The position numbers were made by a program, and so were the translations under genes. 64,000 nt of DNA from Comamonas suwonensis. GTDB lineage: Bacteria; Pseudomonadota; Gammaproteobacteria; Burkholderiales; Burkholderiaceae_C. The stretch is taken from assembly GCF_012844455.2 (NCBI RefSeq), contig NZ_JABBCQ020000009.1, forward strand, positions 1 to 64,000, written 5' to 3'. Every line of letters begins with the position of its first letter. The stretch's first letter is position 1. The notes under the pieces were generated by a model, which did not search any database, had not been told where the DNA came from, and was given only the letters and a program-made list of their open reading frames with translations. Positions 36,960 to 44,772 of this stretch are shown here, piece by piece.

Positions 36960-38243
36960 ATGCCTTCCGCTTCGGACACCCAAACGCCCGCGCTCGCCCC
37001 CGCCGCCAAACCACAGCGGCAAGAGCCTGTGCTCAGACAGACGCCTCACTCTGGCACCGGCCCTGGCTCTACGAACCCAGCGAGCCCACTCCCCGCCTCC
37101 ATCGCCGGTGCGTTTGCGGCAGCCGCCTACTCCTTGCAAAACAGCCTGCAAAGCACAGAGATGCCTGAGGAGGATGCGGGCCTTCTGCCCCAGCTCTACG
37201 CCAGCCGCATAGGCCCGCGCGCGCAGGCCTATTACCTCGCACAGTTCAAGCGCTTTGATGCGCTGGACCGCAGCCTTCCCAGCTGGAATATGGCGGCCGC
37301 CTTTTTCACCCTGGCTTGGTGTTGTCTGCGCGGCCTGTGGCTTGAAGCCGCCAAGTACCTTGCAGCCGTCACCGTCGTCGCGCTGATCTGGTGGATGGGT
37401 CTGCGCCCTGCACTGCCACACGCCATGGCGCTGGGCGTGGGTGCAGCGCTCTGGCTGGTGGCCATGGCCGTGCCAGGGCTGCTGGCCAATGGCTGGTACT
37501 GGCGCAAGATCAAGGCCGAAACCCTGCAGGCGATTACTGCCGCGCCAAACATGGCACAAGCCCATGCGGAGCTGCAAGCGCAGGCCAGCCCGGCCCAGAA
37601 CAAGGTTGCCGCCCTGCTGGTGCTGGCACTACCAGTGGCGGCCATTGCCGGGGCCAGCCTGGCTTTGCTGCCATCTCGCAACACGCCACCTGCGATTGCT
37701 GAACAACCTGTGGTTCAGCCTGTTGCGGCGCCTGCTGTATCTTCTGTCGTTGCTTCGGTCACTGCGCCAGTGATTGAGCCCGGTGCGCCCGCTCAGCCCG
37801 CTGAATCCGTTTCAGAGCCCGTCACCGCCCCTGTGCCCGCCGCAATCGCTGCGCCTGTTGACGCTGCAACGCCAGCGAGCGCAAAAGCTGAGGCTCCCGA
37901 AAACAGTGCCAAAGCAGCGCCCGCCAAGCCTCAGAAAGCGGATGCGGCGCCCACGCCAGCAAACACAAACACAACGGCAACCGATCTGATTCCCGGCAAG
38001 TTCTATCTGAATGTGGGCGTGTATTCAGAAGCCGCCAATGCCGACAAGGTGCTGGCCCAGCTGCATAAGTCCAAACTACCTGCGCTGGCGCAAAAAATGA
38101 CTAGCAACAAGGGCGAAGTCACCCGCCTGCGCAGCGGCCCGTTTGAAAGCCGCAAGCGCGCTGAAAGGGCCCTCCGCAAGTTGCAGGCCGCCAATATCGA
38201 CGCCACGGTTTTTCAGCCCGCAGACAAGACCGCCAAGCCGTAA
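36960..38243 (+). CDS. SPOR-domain protein with DUF2628-like membrane region
   Basis: 427 aa. After a low-complexity Pro/Ala N terminus, a DUF2628-like stretch (YLAQFKRFDALDRSLPSWNMAAAFFTLAW...) leads into two or three transmembrane helices near residues 102-180, then another at 215-235. A long Ala/Pro/Val-rich linker (240-340) follows. The C-terminal SPOR domain (about 345-425, GKFYLNVGVYSEAANADKV... LRSGPFESRKRAERAL) binds denuded peptidoglycan at division septa. Membrane anchored with periplasmic SPOR; likely a cell-division or envelope protein. Exact role not known. Confidence 0.75.
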   Translation: MPSASDTQTPALAPAAKPQRQEPVLRQTPHSGTGPGSTNPASPLPASIAGAFAAAAYSLQNSLQSTEMPEEDAGLLPQLYASRIGPRAQAYYLAQFKRFDALDRSLPSWNMAAAFFTLAWCCLRGLWLEAAKYLAAVTVVALIWWMGLRPALPHAMALGVGAALWLVAMAVPGLLANGWYWRKIKAETLQAITAAPNMAQAHAELQAQASPAQNKVAALLVLALPVAAIAGASLALLPSRNTPPAIAEQPVVQPVAAPAVSSVVASVTAPVIEPGAPAQPAESVSEPVTAPVPAAIAAPVDAATPASAKAEAPENSAKAAPAKPQKADAAPTPANTNTTATDLIPGKFYLNVGVYSEAANADKVLAQLHKSKLPALAQKMTSNKGEVTRLRSGPFESRKRAERALRKLQAANIDATVFQPADKTAKP

Positions 38244-38262
38244 TCAACACCGGCTACGACAT

Positions 38263-38286
38263 AGCGCCAAATCAGCCTCTGGCGCT
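38263..38286 (+). terminator. Terminator after the SPOR gene
   Basis: AGCGCCA / TGGCGCT stem with 10-nt loop, then TGATAAAAAA. The A-run rather than T-run weakens it on this strand. Confidence 0.5.
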
Positions 38287-38399
38287 TGATAAAAAAGCGC
38301 ATGCAGCGATGAGTCTTGCGCACTGTTTCGTTTCACCCGCTTGCATATTCGCCAACCGACTGATGCCGAATTCGCCAGCTAGTGCGCTATGGTGTGGGC

Positions 38400-38744
38400 A
38401 TGACTCGTCACACATTCACCATGCACGCATCCCATCGCATCCTTATCGGTCTGGCCACCGGCACTCTTGCTTTGCTGATCGCAGGCTGCGCCAGCAACGG
38501 CACGGTGCCTTCTGCACCGGCCCAGCCCGCGCGCCAGTTGCAGGTCTGCAATGCGCAGCCGGTGCAGATGTTTATCGGTCACAACACCGTGGCATCGACG
38601 CTGGAGAACATTCGCCAGAAGTCCGGCTCTTATCAGCTGCGCGTGCTGCGCGAGAACCAGCCCGCCACCATGGAATACAACGAGGAGCGCCTCAACGTGA
38701 TCACCAATGACGCGGGCAAGATCATCGCCCTGCGCTGCGGCTAA
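38400..38744 (+). CDS. Peptidase inhibitor I78-family lipoprotein
   Basis: About 114 aa from MTRHTF at 38400 (an ATG at 38421, MHASHR, is equally possible). A signal sequence with lipobox LIAGC gives an outer- or inner-membrane lipoprotein. The C-terminal half carries the I78 signature RLNVITNDAGKIIALRCG, typical of inhibitors of chymotrypsin-like and subtilisin proteases. Monocistronic. Likely protects the periplasm from proteases; target unknown. Confidence 0.85.
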   Translation: MTRHTFTMHASHRILIGLATGTLALLIAGCASNGTVPSAPAQPARQLQVCNAQPVQMFIGHNTVASTLENIRQKSGSYQLRVLRENQPATMEYNEERLNVITNDAGKIIALRCG

Positions 38745-38761
38745 ATATGGCCACAGGCCTT

Positions 38762-39994
38762 TTACAGGAACATTTCCTGTAAGTCGTTCAGGAAGTCAAA
38801 TCCGCGCTCGGTGGGCACCACACGCCCCATGTCGCGGGTAATCAAACCCTTGGCCTGTGCCGCATCCAGCCCCTTGGCAATGGATGACATGGGCAGGCCC
38901 GTGCGCTCCATGTACTCCTGCAGCGCAAAGCCGCCGCGCAAACGCAGCGCATTGAGCATGTACTCAAACGGCAGATCGGCACGCTTGACCTCATGGTCCT
39001 GTGCCAGCGGCGTGCCGGCCAGCGCCATATCCATAAAGCGATTCGGATCACGAAATCGCACCTGCCGAACAATGCGGTGCGCAAAGCTCAGCTTGCTGTG
39101 TGCGCCCGCACCAATCCCCAGGTAGTCGCCAAACTGCCAGTAATTGCTGTTGTGAAAGCACTGATGGCCGGTCTTGGCATAGGCCGAGACCTCATAGCGA
39201 CTCATACCCGCCGTAATGGTGCTGGCCGTAATCAGGTCCAGCATTTCGTAAGCCGTATCGTCCTCAGGAATCACCGGCGGGTACTTGGCGAAGTAGGTAT
39301 TGGGCTCAATGGTCAGGTGATAAATCGACAGATGCGGCGGCGCAAACGAGAGCGCCATATCCACATCGCGCTGCAGATCCGTCTTGGACTGGCCGGGCAG
39401 CGCATACATCAGGTCGATATTGAAAGTCTCGAAATTGTCCGCAGCCTCGCGCACGGCCGCCTTGGCCTGCGCAGCATCATGCACACGGCCCACAGCCTGC
39501 AAAAACCGGTCATCAAAGCTCTGCACGCCAATCGACAGGCGGTTCACGCCCGCCGCACGGAAAGCCTTGAAGCGGTCTTTCTCAAACGTGCCGGGGTTGG
39601 CTTCCATGGTGATTTCGCAGTCCGGCTCCATGCGCAGACGGGCACGCAGACCGGCGATCAGCTTATCGATGGACTCCGGCGAAAACAGACTGGGCGTGCC
39701 GCCGCCCATGAAGACACTGTGTACCGTGCGCCCCCAGATCAGCGGCAGCGCGCTTTCCAGGTCGGCCATCAGGGCATCGATATAGCGATCTTCCGGCAGC
39801 GCATCGCTCTTGCTCCAGCCATGTGAGTTGAAGTCGCAGTAAGGACATTTTTTCAGACACCAGGGCAGGTGCACATACAGCGACAGCGGCGGCAGGCTGC
39901 CCAGCTGCAACGTGCCTGGGCGCATGTAATGCTGAATATCGTGCTGAACTGCGGCTTCGGCAGTCTCGGAAGACTGTGGCTGGATTGGAATCAT
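38762..39994 (-). CDS. hemW: HemW, radical SAM heme chaperone
   Basis: 410 aa from MIPIQPQ at 39994; the 68 upstream codons of the open frame lie in a repeat-rich gap and are unlikely. The radical SAM cluster is CXXXCXXCDF (Cys46, Cys50, Cys53), followed by the SAM-binding HemN-like barrel (GGGTPSLF, EANPGTFE, RLSIGVQS) and a C-terminal HemN_C domain. HemW delivers heme to respiratory enzymes rather than oxidising coproporphyrinogen, but it is often annotated as HemN. Placed upstream of rdgB on the minus strand; the pair is common in betaproteobacteria. Confidence 0.92.
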   Translation of the reverse strand: MIPIQPQSSETAEAAVQHDIQHYMRPGTLQLGSLPPLSLYVHLPWCLKKCPYCDFNSHGWSKSDALPEDRYIDALMADLESALPLIWGRTVHSVFMGGGTPSLFSPESIDKLIAGLRARLRMEPDCEITMEANPGTFEKDRFKAFRAAGVNRLSIGVQSFDDRFLQAVGRVHDAAQAKAAVREAADNFETFNIDLMYALPGQSKTDLQRDVDMALSFAPPHLSIYHLTIEPNTYFAKYPPVIPEDDTAYEMLDLITASTITAGMSRYEVSAYAKTGHQCFHNSNYWQFGDYLGIGAGAHSKLSFAHRIVRQVRFRDPNRFMDMALAGTPLAQDHEVKRADLPFEYMLNALRLRGGFALQEYMERTGLPMSSIAKGLDAAQAKGLITRDMGRVVPTERGFDFLNDLQEMFL

Positions 39995-40058
39995 GGGAAA
40001 AATCTCGTCAGAACCGATGCGGCAAAAACTAGCACAGCCCCCAACCTGAGATATCAAG

Positions 40059-40135
40059 CAGGGGCCGCCCCGCAGCGGGGGCATCGTCCCCTTCCAGCAA
40101 AGCAAGAGAGGGGCAGTGGTACAGCCCTTCAGGGG
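40059..40135. repeat. Dispersed intergenic repeat, copy 2
   Basis: 77 bp between the hemW start and rdgB stop, aligning with 4936-5013 with one gap and about three quarters of bases identical. Both copies sit in gaps of minus-strand gene sets. Confidence 0.6.
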
Positions 40136-40145
40136 AAAAAGCTGG

Positions 40146-40745
40146 TTACAGCCAGCACTCCCTGACCATCGCCAGCATCTTTTGCGAAGAACGTCCACGG
40201 TGGCTGTGCGCGTGCTTGACTTCGGGGGTCATCTCGGCAAAGGTCATGCCAAGCTCGGGAATGAGCAGCACCGGGTCAAAGCCAAAACCGTTGCTGCCGC
40301 GACGCTCGGTGGTGAGCAGCGCTTGCACGCGGCCCACGGCGATCAGAGGTTCGGGATCTTTGGGATTGCGCACGCCCACCAAGGTGCTGACCATGGCCGC
40401 ACGCCGGTTGTCCACGCCCTGCATCTGCTCCAGCAGCGCGCGCACATTGTTGTCATCGCTTTTTTCGTAGCCGAACTGGGTACAGTAATACGCCGTATCC
40501 ACACCGGGCAGGCCGCCGAAATGATCAACGCACATGCCTGCATCGTCCGCAATGGCAGGCAGACCGGTCTTTTCGGCCGCAAAGCGGGCCTTGGACAGCG
40601 CGTTTTCAACAAACGTGCCATAGGGCTCGGGGGCTTCGCCCTCGAAAAGATCACCTTGGCTAATCAGCTCTACGCCCAGCGGGGCGAACATGGCCTGCAA
40701 CTCGACGAGCTTGCCGCGGTTGTTGGATGCCAGCACAATTTTCAT
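40146..40745 (-). CDS. rdgB: RdgB/HAM1 non-canonical purine NTP pyrophosphatase
   Basis: 199 aa. Hydrolyses dITP and XTP to monophosphates, protecting DNA. Full family pattern: VLASNNRGKLVELQ, TFVENALSKARFAA, ADDAGMCVDHFGGLPGV and GFGFDPVLL, then HRGRSSQKM at the C terminus. Cytoplasmic homodimer. Start ATG is fixed by this opening. Lies between hemW and the phosphatase/kinase genes on the same strand. Confidence 0.95.
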   Translation of the reverse strand: MKIVLASNNRGKLVELQAMFAPLGVELISQGDLFEGEAPEPYGTFVENALSKARFAAEKTGLPAIADDAGMCVDHFGGLPGVDTAYYCTQFGYEKSDDNNVRALLEQMQGVDNRRAAMVSTLVGVRNPKDPEPLIAVGRVQALLTTERRGSNGFGFDPVLLIPELGMTFAEMTPEVKHAHSHRGRSSQKMLAMVRECWL

Positions 40746-40834
40746 GATAAAAATCCAGACAAACGCTTGTGGCGCTTGCGCAATCAGCTATTGATTCAGT
40801 AGTAAGCCAAAGCCCGGCACTGCGGGTTGCCCAT

Positions 40835-41740
40835 TCAGGTCTTGGCTTTTTGGCGCTCTGCCGAGCGGCGTATGGCTTCGTTGATTTCGGCAATCGATCG
40901 CTCGATGGCCTCGTCGTCCAGCTCATCCTCGCTCTCTTCGATCGGCCCGGCCTGTATCGTGGACTCGAAGCCCTGGTCTTCCATCTCCAGCGTGGAAATA
41001 GAGGACGGCTCGAAATTATTGGGCGTTTCCCATACCAGTGCCAGCACGGTGACATTGTCACTACTGTCGCCAGCACGCTTGAGCGCTGTATCGACCAGCA
41101 TGGGCACAAAGTGTGCTACTGCCTTGCCATGCATGAGCTGGAGAATTTCCGAATTGGAAAGACTGCTCCAGAGCCCGTCAGAGCACAGCATGACCTGATC
41201 GCCCTCTTCCAGCCGCTTGGTCTCGCTCACATCAAAAATAGGCTTGGAAGGCGAGCCCAGACAGGTGAACAACACATTTCGATTAGCCGGCGTGAGCACA
41301 CCCGAGACCTTGCGCATCTCGCTATAGGAATGGTCGCGCGTGCGCTCGACCAGCTGCCCATCGCGCGCCCAATACAGGCGCGAATCACCGCAATGAATCC
41401 AGGTGATCCGGCCTTCTTGCAGCACAGCGGCGACCAGCGTGGTGCGCGGCGTATCCATCATGCCCTTGGCACCGGCATAACGCAGAATCTGCCGATGGGC
41501 CAGCAGCAAAGCCTCTTCCAGAAAAAGCCTGGGGTCGGCCAGCAAAGGCTTGGCTTTTTGCTGAAAGTGCAGCGAAACCACCTGCAGCGCAATCTGCGCA
41601 GCAATCTCGCCATCCGGGTGCCCCCCCATGCCGTCAGCCAGCACAAACAAAGCCGCCTCTCGCGTATAGCAGTAGCCCATGCGATCTTCATTGAGTGCAC
41701 GGCCCCCGCGGCGACTGAGCTGGAATACGGAAAATTTCAT
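40835..41740 (-). CDS. PP2C-family Ser/Thr protein phosphatase
   Basis: 301 aa. Metal-dependent phosphatase with RRGGRALNEDRMGY (metal Asp), FVLADGMGGHPDGE and GDSRLYWARDG motifs, then ALKRAGDSSDNVTVLAL. The C-terminal 50 residues are acidic and probably disordered. Overlaps the kinase gene by ATGA (41737-41740), so the pair is co-translated. It likely reverses phosphorylation by that kinase. Both lie next to yicC, which points to a standard chromosomal signalling pair, not a secretion cluster. Confidence 0.92.
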   Translation of the reverse strand: MKFSVFQLSRRGGRALNEDRMGYCYTREAALFVLADGMGGHPDGEIAAQIALQVVSLHFQQKAKPLLADPRLFLEEALLLAHRQILRYAGAKGMMDTPRTTLVAAVLQEGRITWIHCGDSRLYWARDGQLVERTRDHSYSEMRKVSGVLTPANRNVLFTCLGSPSKPIFDVSETKRLEEGDQVMLCSDGLWSSLSNSEILQLMHGKAVAHFVPMLVDTALKRAGDSSDNVTVLALVWETPNNFEPSSISTLEMEDQGFESTIQAGPIEESEDELDDEAIERSIAEINEAIRRSAERQKAKT

Positions 41741-42771
41741 GGTTTGCGATTGCTGTTGTCTGCCCCCGCTCCGCGATCGGAGCTCCCAATCTTCTGCAAA
41801 TTCTTCTTGGCGTCGTGCACCATGTTGTCAAACTGCATGCGCATACGCTCTTGCACGCTGAGCTTGGTGTAGCGGCGCTCGCCCTCGCGGCTCAGCTCTT
41901 TTTGCAACGCAAACACCGACTGAGGACGCGAGAGTGGGTCCATGGCCATGCACCACTCCACCACCTCAATCAGATTGTCCGAGTACACGCCACGCAGTTT
42001 GTTCAGGGCCAGAGCCAGACGGTCTTTGTCCTGGCGCTGCGGTGCTTCATTGGGGGGAATGCCCTGCATGCACGCGTAAATACAGGCACCGATGGCGTAG
42101 ATGTCTGTCCACGGGCCCAGTTGCGAATCGCGGCGGTACATCTCGGGGGCGGCAAAGCCGGGCGTGTACATGGGGCGAATGAAGTTTCCTTCTTTGGATA
42201 GCACTTCACGCGCTGCACCAAAGTCGATCATCACAGCCTTGTCGTCATTGGTGATGAAGATATTCGCGGGCTTGATGTCAAGATGCAGCATTTTGTGCTG
42301 GTGCACGATGCGCAAGCCGCGCAGCACTTCATCAAACAAAGAGCGAATGGTCGACTCTCTGAACACCTTGTCGGCTTTGAGCTCGCGCGCCGTGACAATG
42401 AATTCCTGAAGAGTGGCCCCTTCCAGATAATTCATCACCATGTAGACGGTTTCGTTTTCGCGGAAAAAATTCAGCACGCTCACCACGGAGGCATGCGAAA
42501 TTTGGGCCAGTGAGCGCCCCTCCTCAAAAAAGCTCTTGAGCCCGAGGCGATACAGGGACAACTTTTCTGGTGCCACAACCGGCTGAAGCTCATTGACGGC
42601 ACGCGTGGCGAGCGAGGCTGGCAGGTATTCCTTGATTGCTACTTGCTGGCCATCTGCATCCAGAGCCAAGTAAACAATCCCGAACCCCCCCGAGGAAATC
42701 CTGCGCACCACCCGATAACCGCCTATTGTGCTGCCTGACGGTAAAGAGGCTGGCTTGGTTTTTGTAGACAT
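41737..42771 (-). CDS. Hanks-type Ser/Thr protein kinase
   Basis: 344 aa. Gly-rich loop SSGGFGIVYLA near 26-36, Lys47 in AIKEY, catalytic loop HLDIKPANIF with Asp165 (HLD in place of HRD), and DFG at 183-185. APE-like segment FAAPEMYRRD follows. No extracellular sensor or transmembrane helix is visible; the C-terminal tail ends in Arg/Lys. Probably acts with the overlapping PP2C phosphatase on cytoplasmic targets. Divergent from yicC; the palindrome TTTACCGGTAAA sits in the promoter gap at 42774-42785. Confidence 0.92.
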   Translation of the reverse strand: MSTKTKPASLPSGSTIGGYRVVRRISSGGFGIVYLALDADGQQVAIKEYLPASLATRAVNELQPVVAPEKLSLYRLGLKSFFEEGRSLAQISHASVVSVLNFFRENETVYMVMNYLEGATLQEFIVTARELKADKVFRESTIRSLFDEVLRGLRIVHQHKMLHLDIKPANIFITNDDKAVMIDFGAAREVLSKEGNFIRPMYTPGFAAPEMYRRDSQLGPWTDIYAIGACIYACMQGIPPNEAPQRQDKDRLALALNKLRGVYSDNLIEVVEWCMAMDPLSRPQSVFALQKELSREGERRYTKLSVQERMRMQFDNMVHDAKKNLQKIGSSDRGAGADNSNRKP

Positions 42772-42845
42772 TTTTTACCGGTAAACCTCAAGGATGATTC
42801 GAAACCCGGATAATCGGGTAATTGCAAGCATCCATCAAAAGTCCA

Positions 42846-43754
42846 ATGCCAGTTTACAGCATGACCGGATACGCCAGTGCACAGCACAGCGCATCCGTTG
42901 AGGGTGGTCAAGAGTCCCAGTCCAATAGTCGCCTGGGCCTTGAGATCCGAGCGGTCAATAGTCGCTTTCTGGATTTGTCCTTCCGCCTTCCCGACGAACT
43001 GCGCGCCCTTGAACCGGCCCTGCGCACCTTGCTCACCGCGCGGCTCAAGCGCGGCAAGGTGGAAGTGCGCGCCGCCATCGACGTCTCCAACAACCAATCC
43101 CTGTCCATCCCCGCCGCAACTCAGTTGCAGCGACTGGTAACCCTGCAGGATTCCGTTCAGGCCTGGCTGCCCAAGGCGCGAGATCTCTCCGTCGCCGACG
43201 TGCTGCGCCTTTGCAGCGGGACCAGCACGGCCTCCACGGACTGGAGCGAGATCGCCCCCCCACTGGCAGAGCAAGCCATCACCGATCTGCTGGCCGCCCG
43301 CGCCCGCGAAGGTGAACGTCTTGCAAACATGCTGCTAGGCCATATCAAGCAATTGAGCGAACTGGCCAAAACAGCCGTGCCGCTGGTGCCCCTTCTGGTT
43401 GAGCAGCAGCGCCAGAAATTTCTGGAGCGCTGGAAAGATGCCATGGCTCTGGGCGACGGCGCTGTCGCACCTGAGGCCGCTCAGGACCGTGCCCTGTCTG
43501 AAGCAACTGCCTTTGCCATCCGCATCGACGTAGCCGAAGAAGTGACGCGCCTGGGCTCTCACCTGGACGAGATCGAACGCCTGCTGAAAAAAGGTGGCGA
43601 AATTGGCAAGCGTCTGGACTTCCTGATTCAGGAACTTCACCGCGAAGCCAATACGCTGGGCTCCAAATCTGCCACGCTGGAGCTGACCCGCATCAGCGTG
43701 GACATGAAGGTGCTGATCGAGCAAATGCGCGAACAAGTGCAGAACATCGAGTAA
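42846..43754 (+). CDS. YicC-family endoribonuclease
   Basis: 302 aa from ATG 42846 (MPVYSMTGYA); an upstream TTG frame is ignored because the family opens S-MTGYA. The YicC N-terminal domain (SMTGYASA, RAVNSRFLDLSFRLPDELRALE, RLKRGKVEVR) and DUF1732 C-terminal domain (RIDVAEEVTRLGSHLDEI, GKRLDFLIQELHREANTLGSKS) are complete. YicC degrades small RNAs in E. coli. First gene of yicC-gmk-rpoZ-spoT, a standard order. Confidence 0.95.
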   Translation: MPVYSMTGYASAQHSASVEGGQESQSNSRLGLEIRAVNSRFLDLSFRLPDELRALEPALRTLLTARLKRGKVEVRAAIDVSNNQSLSIPAATQLQRLVTLQDSVQAWLPKARDLSVADVLRLCSGTSTASTDWSEIAPPLAEQAITDLLAARAREGERLANMLLGHIKQLSELAKTAVPLVPLLVEQQRQKFLERWKDAMALGDGAVAPEAAQDRALSEATAFAIRIDVAEEVTRLGSHLDEIERLLKKGGEIGKRLDFLIQELHREANTLGSKSATLELTRISVDMKVLIEQMREQVQNIE

Positions 43755-43816
43755 GCAATCTCTGAGCGTATCCACCCCATACGCCGAAATTCATGCCCCA
43801 AGTCATGCCCCAAGTC

Positions 43817-44446
43817 ATGGAACATCCTGGAAATCTATTTGTCGTGTCGGCCCCCAGCGGCGCCGGCAAATCCTCTCTGGTACGCGCGCTGCGTGAATTC
43901 GATGCCCGCGTCTACCCGTCCGTCTCCCACACCACGCGTGCCCCGCGTGGTCAGGAAAAGCATGGTCGCGAGTACTACTTCGTCTCTGACGCTGAATTTG
44001 ACGCCATGGCCGCCAACAACGGCTTCGTCGAATGGGCCAATGTGCACAGCCGCCGTTACGGCACGGCCAAGAAGTCTCTGGAAGAACGCATTCAGGGCGG
44101 TACCGATGTGCTGCTCGAAATCGACTACCAGGGCGCACTGCAGGTCAAGAACGCATTTCCCAATGCCGTCCTGATCTTCATCTTGCCCCCTAGCTGGGAT
44201 GAGCTGCGCGCACGCCTTGAAAACCGTGGTGAAGACGCTCCCGAAGTGATAGAACTGCGCCTGAGAAATGCCGAAGAGGAAATGGCGCAAGTTGCCAAAT
44301 TCGACTTCGTTATAATCAACGAACTGTTTGAGAGTGCGCTCTTTGATCTGAAAGCGATCATTCACGCGCAACGCCTCAAATATGCGGCCCAGCGGCGCCT
44401 TCGCGCCGATACCTTCGAGTCGCTCAACATCCCTGAATCTAACTGA
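43817..44446 (+). CDS. gmk: Guanylate kinase
   Basis: GMP to GDP phosphorylation by ATP. Core motifs: P-loop [46 protein letters not shown]. 209 aa if translation starts at ATG 43817 (MEHPGN). Two upstream in-frame ATGs at 43793 and 43805 arise from a 12-bp tandem duplication (ATGCCCCAAGTC twice). They would add only eight residues (MPQVMPQV) and their use cannot be excluded. Downstream of yicC, upstream of rpoZ. Confidence 0.93.
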   Translation: MEHPGNLFVVSAPSGAGKSSLVRALREFDARVYPSVSHTTRAPRGQEKHGREYYFVSDAEFDAMAANNGFVEWANVHSRRYGTAKKSLEERIQGGTDVLLEIDYQGALQVKNAFPNAVLIFILPPSWDELRARLENRGEDAPEVIELRLRNAEEEMAQVAKFDFVIINELFESALFDLKAIIHAQRLKYAAQRRLRADTFESLNIPESN

Positions 44447-44464
44447 CCGTTCCCGGAGTACCTG

Positions 44465-44668
44465 ATGGCACGCATTACTGTTGAAGATAGCCTGGAGCAA
44501 ATCCCCAACCGCTTCCAGCTCGTTTTGGCCGCGACTTACCGCGCCCGTATGCTCAACCAAGGCCACACGCCCAAAGTTGAAGCCAAGAACAAAGCTGGCG
44601 TTACCGCTCTGCGCGAAATCGCAGAAGGCAAGGTTGGCCTGGAGATGCTGAAGAAGGTGCCAGGCTAA
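44465..44668 (+). CDS. rpoZ: RNA polymerase omega subunit
   Basis: 67 aa. [27 protein letters not shown] opening is the family signature; the family is usually 67-90 aa. It helps assemble beta-prime and can bind (p)ppGpp in E. coli, which fits its position directly before the spoT gene. The preceding sequence CGGAGTACCTG supplies the ribosome site. Confidence 0.95.
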   Translation: MARITVEDSLEQIPNRFQLVLAATYRARMLNQGHTPKVEAKNKAGVTALREIAEGKVGLEMLKKVPG

Positions 44669-44699
44669 GCTGTTGCAATGCAGCACCACAATTCGCAAT

Positions 44700-44726
44700 T
44701 AAGCACCGCTCGTCGGTGCTTTTTTG
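44700..44726 (+). terminator. Terminator after rpoZ
   Basis: AAGCACCG / CGGTGCTT stem with a short loop, followed by TTTT. It lies inside the gmk-rpoZ-spoT order, so spoT may have its own promoter or read-through. Confidence 0.65.
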
Positions 44727-44772
44727 TACCTATAAGATTGTGCGCTGCACTTGCAAGCTACATTTAAGCAAT

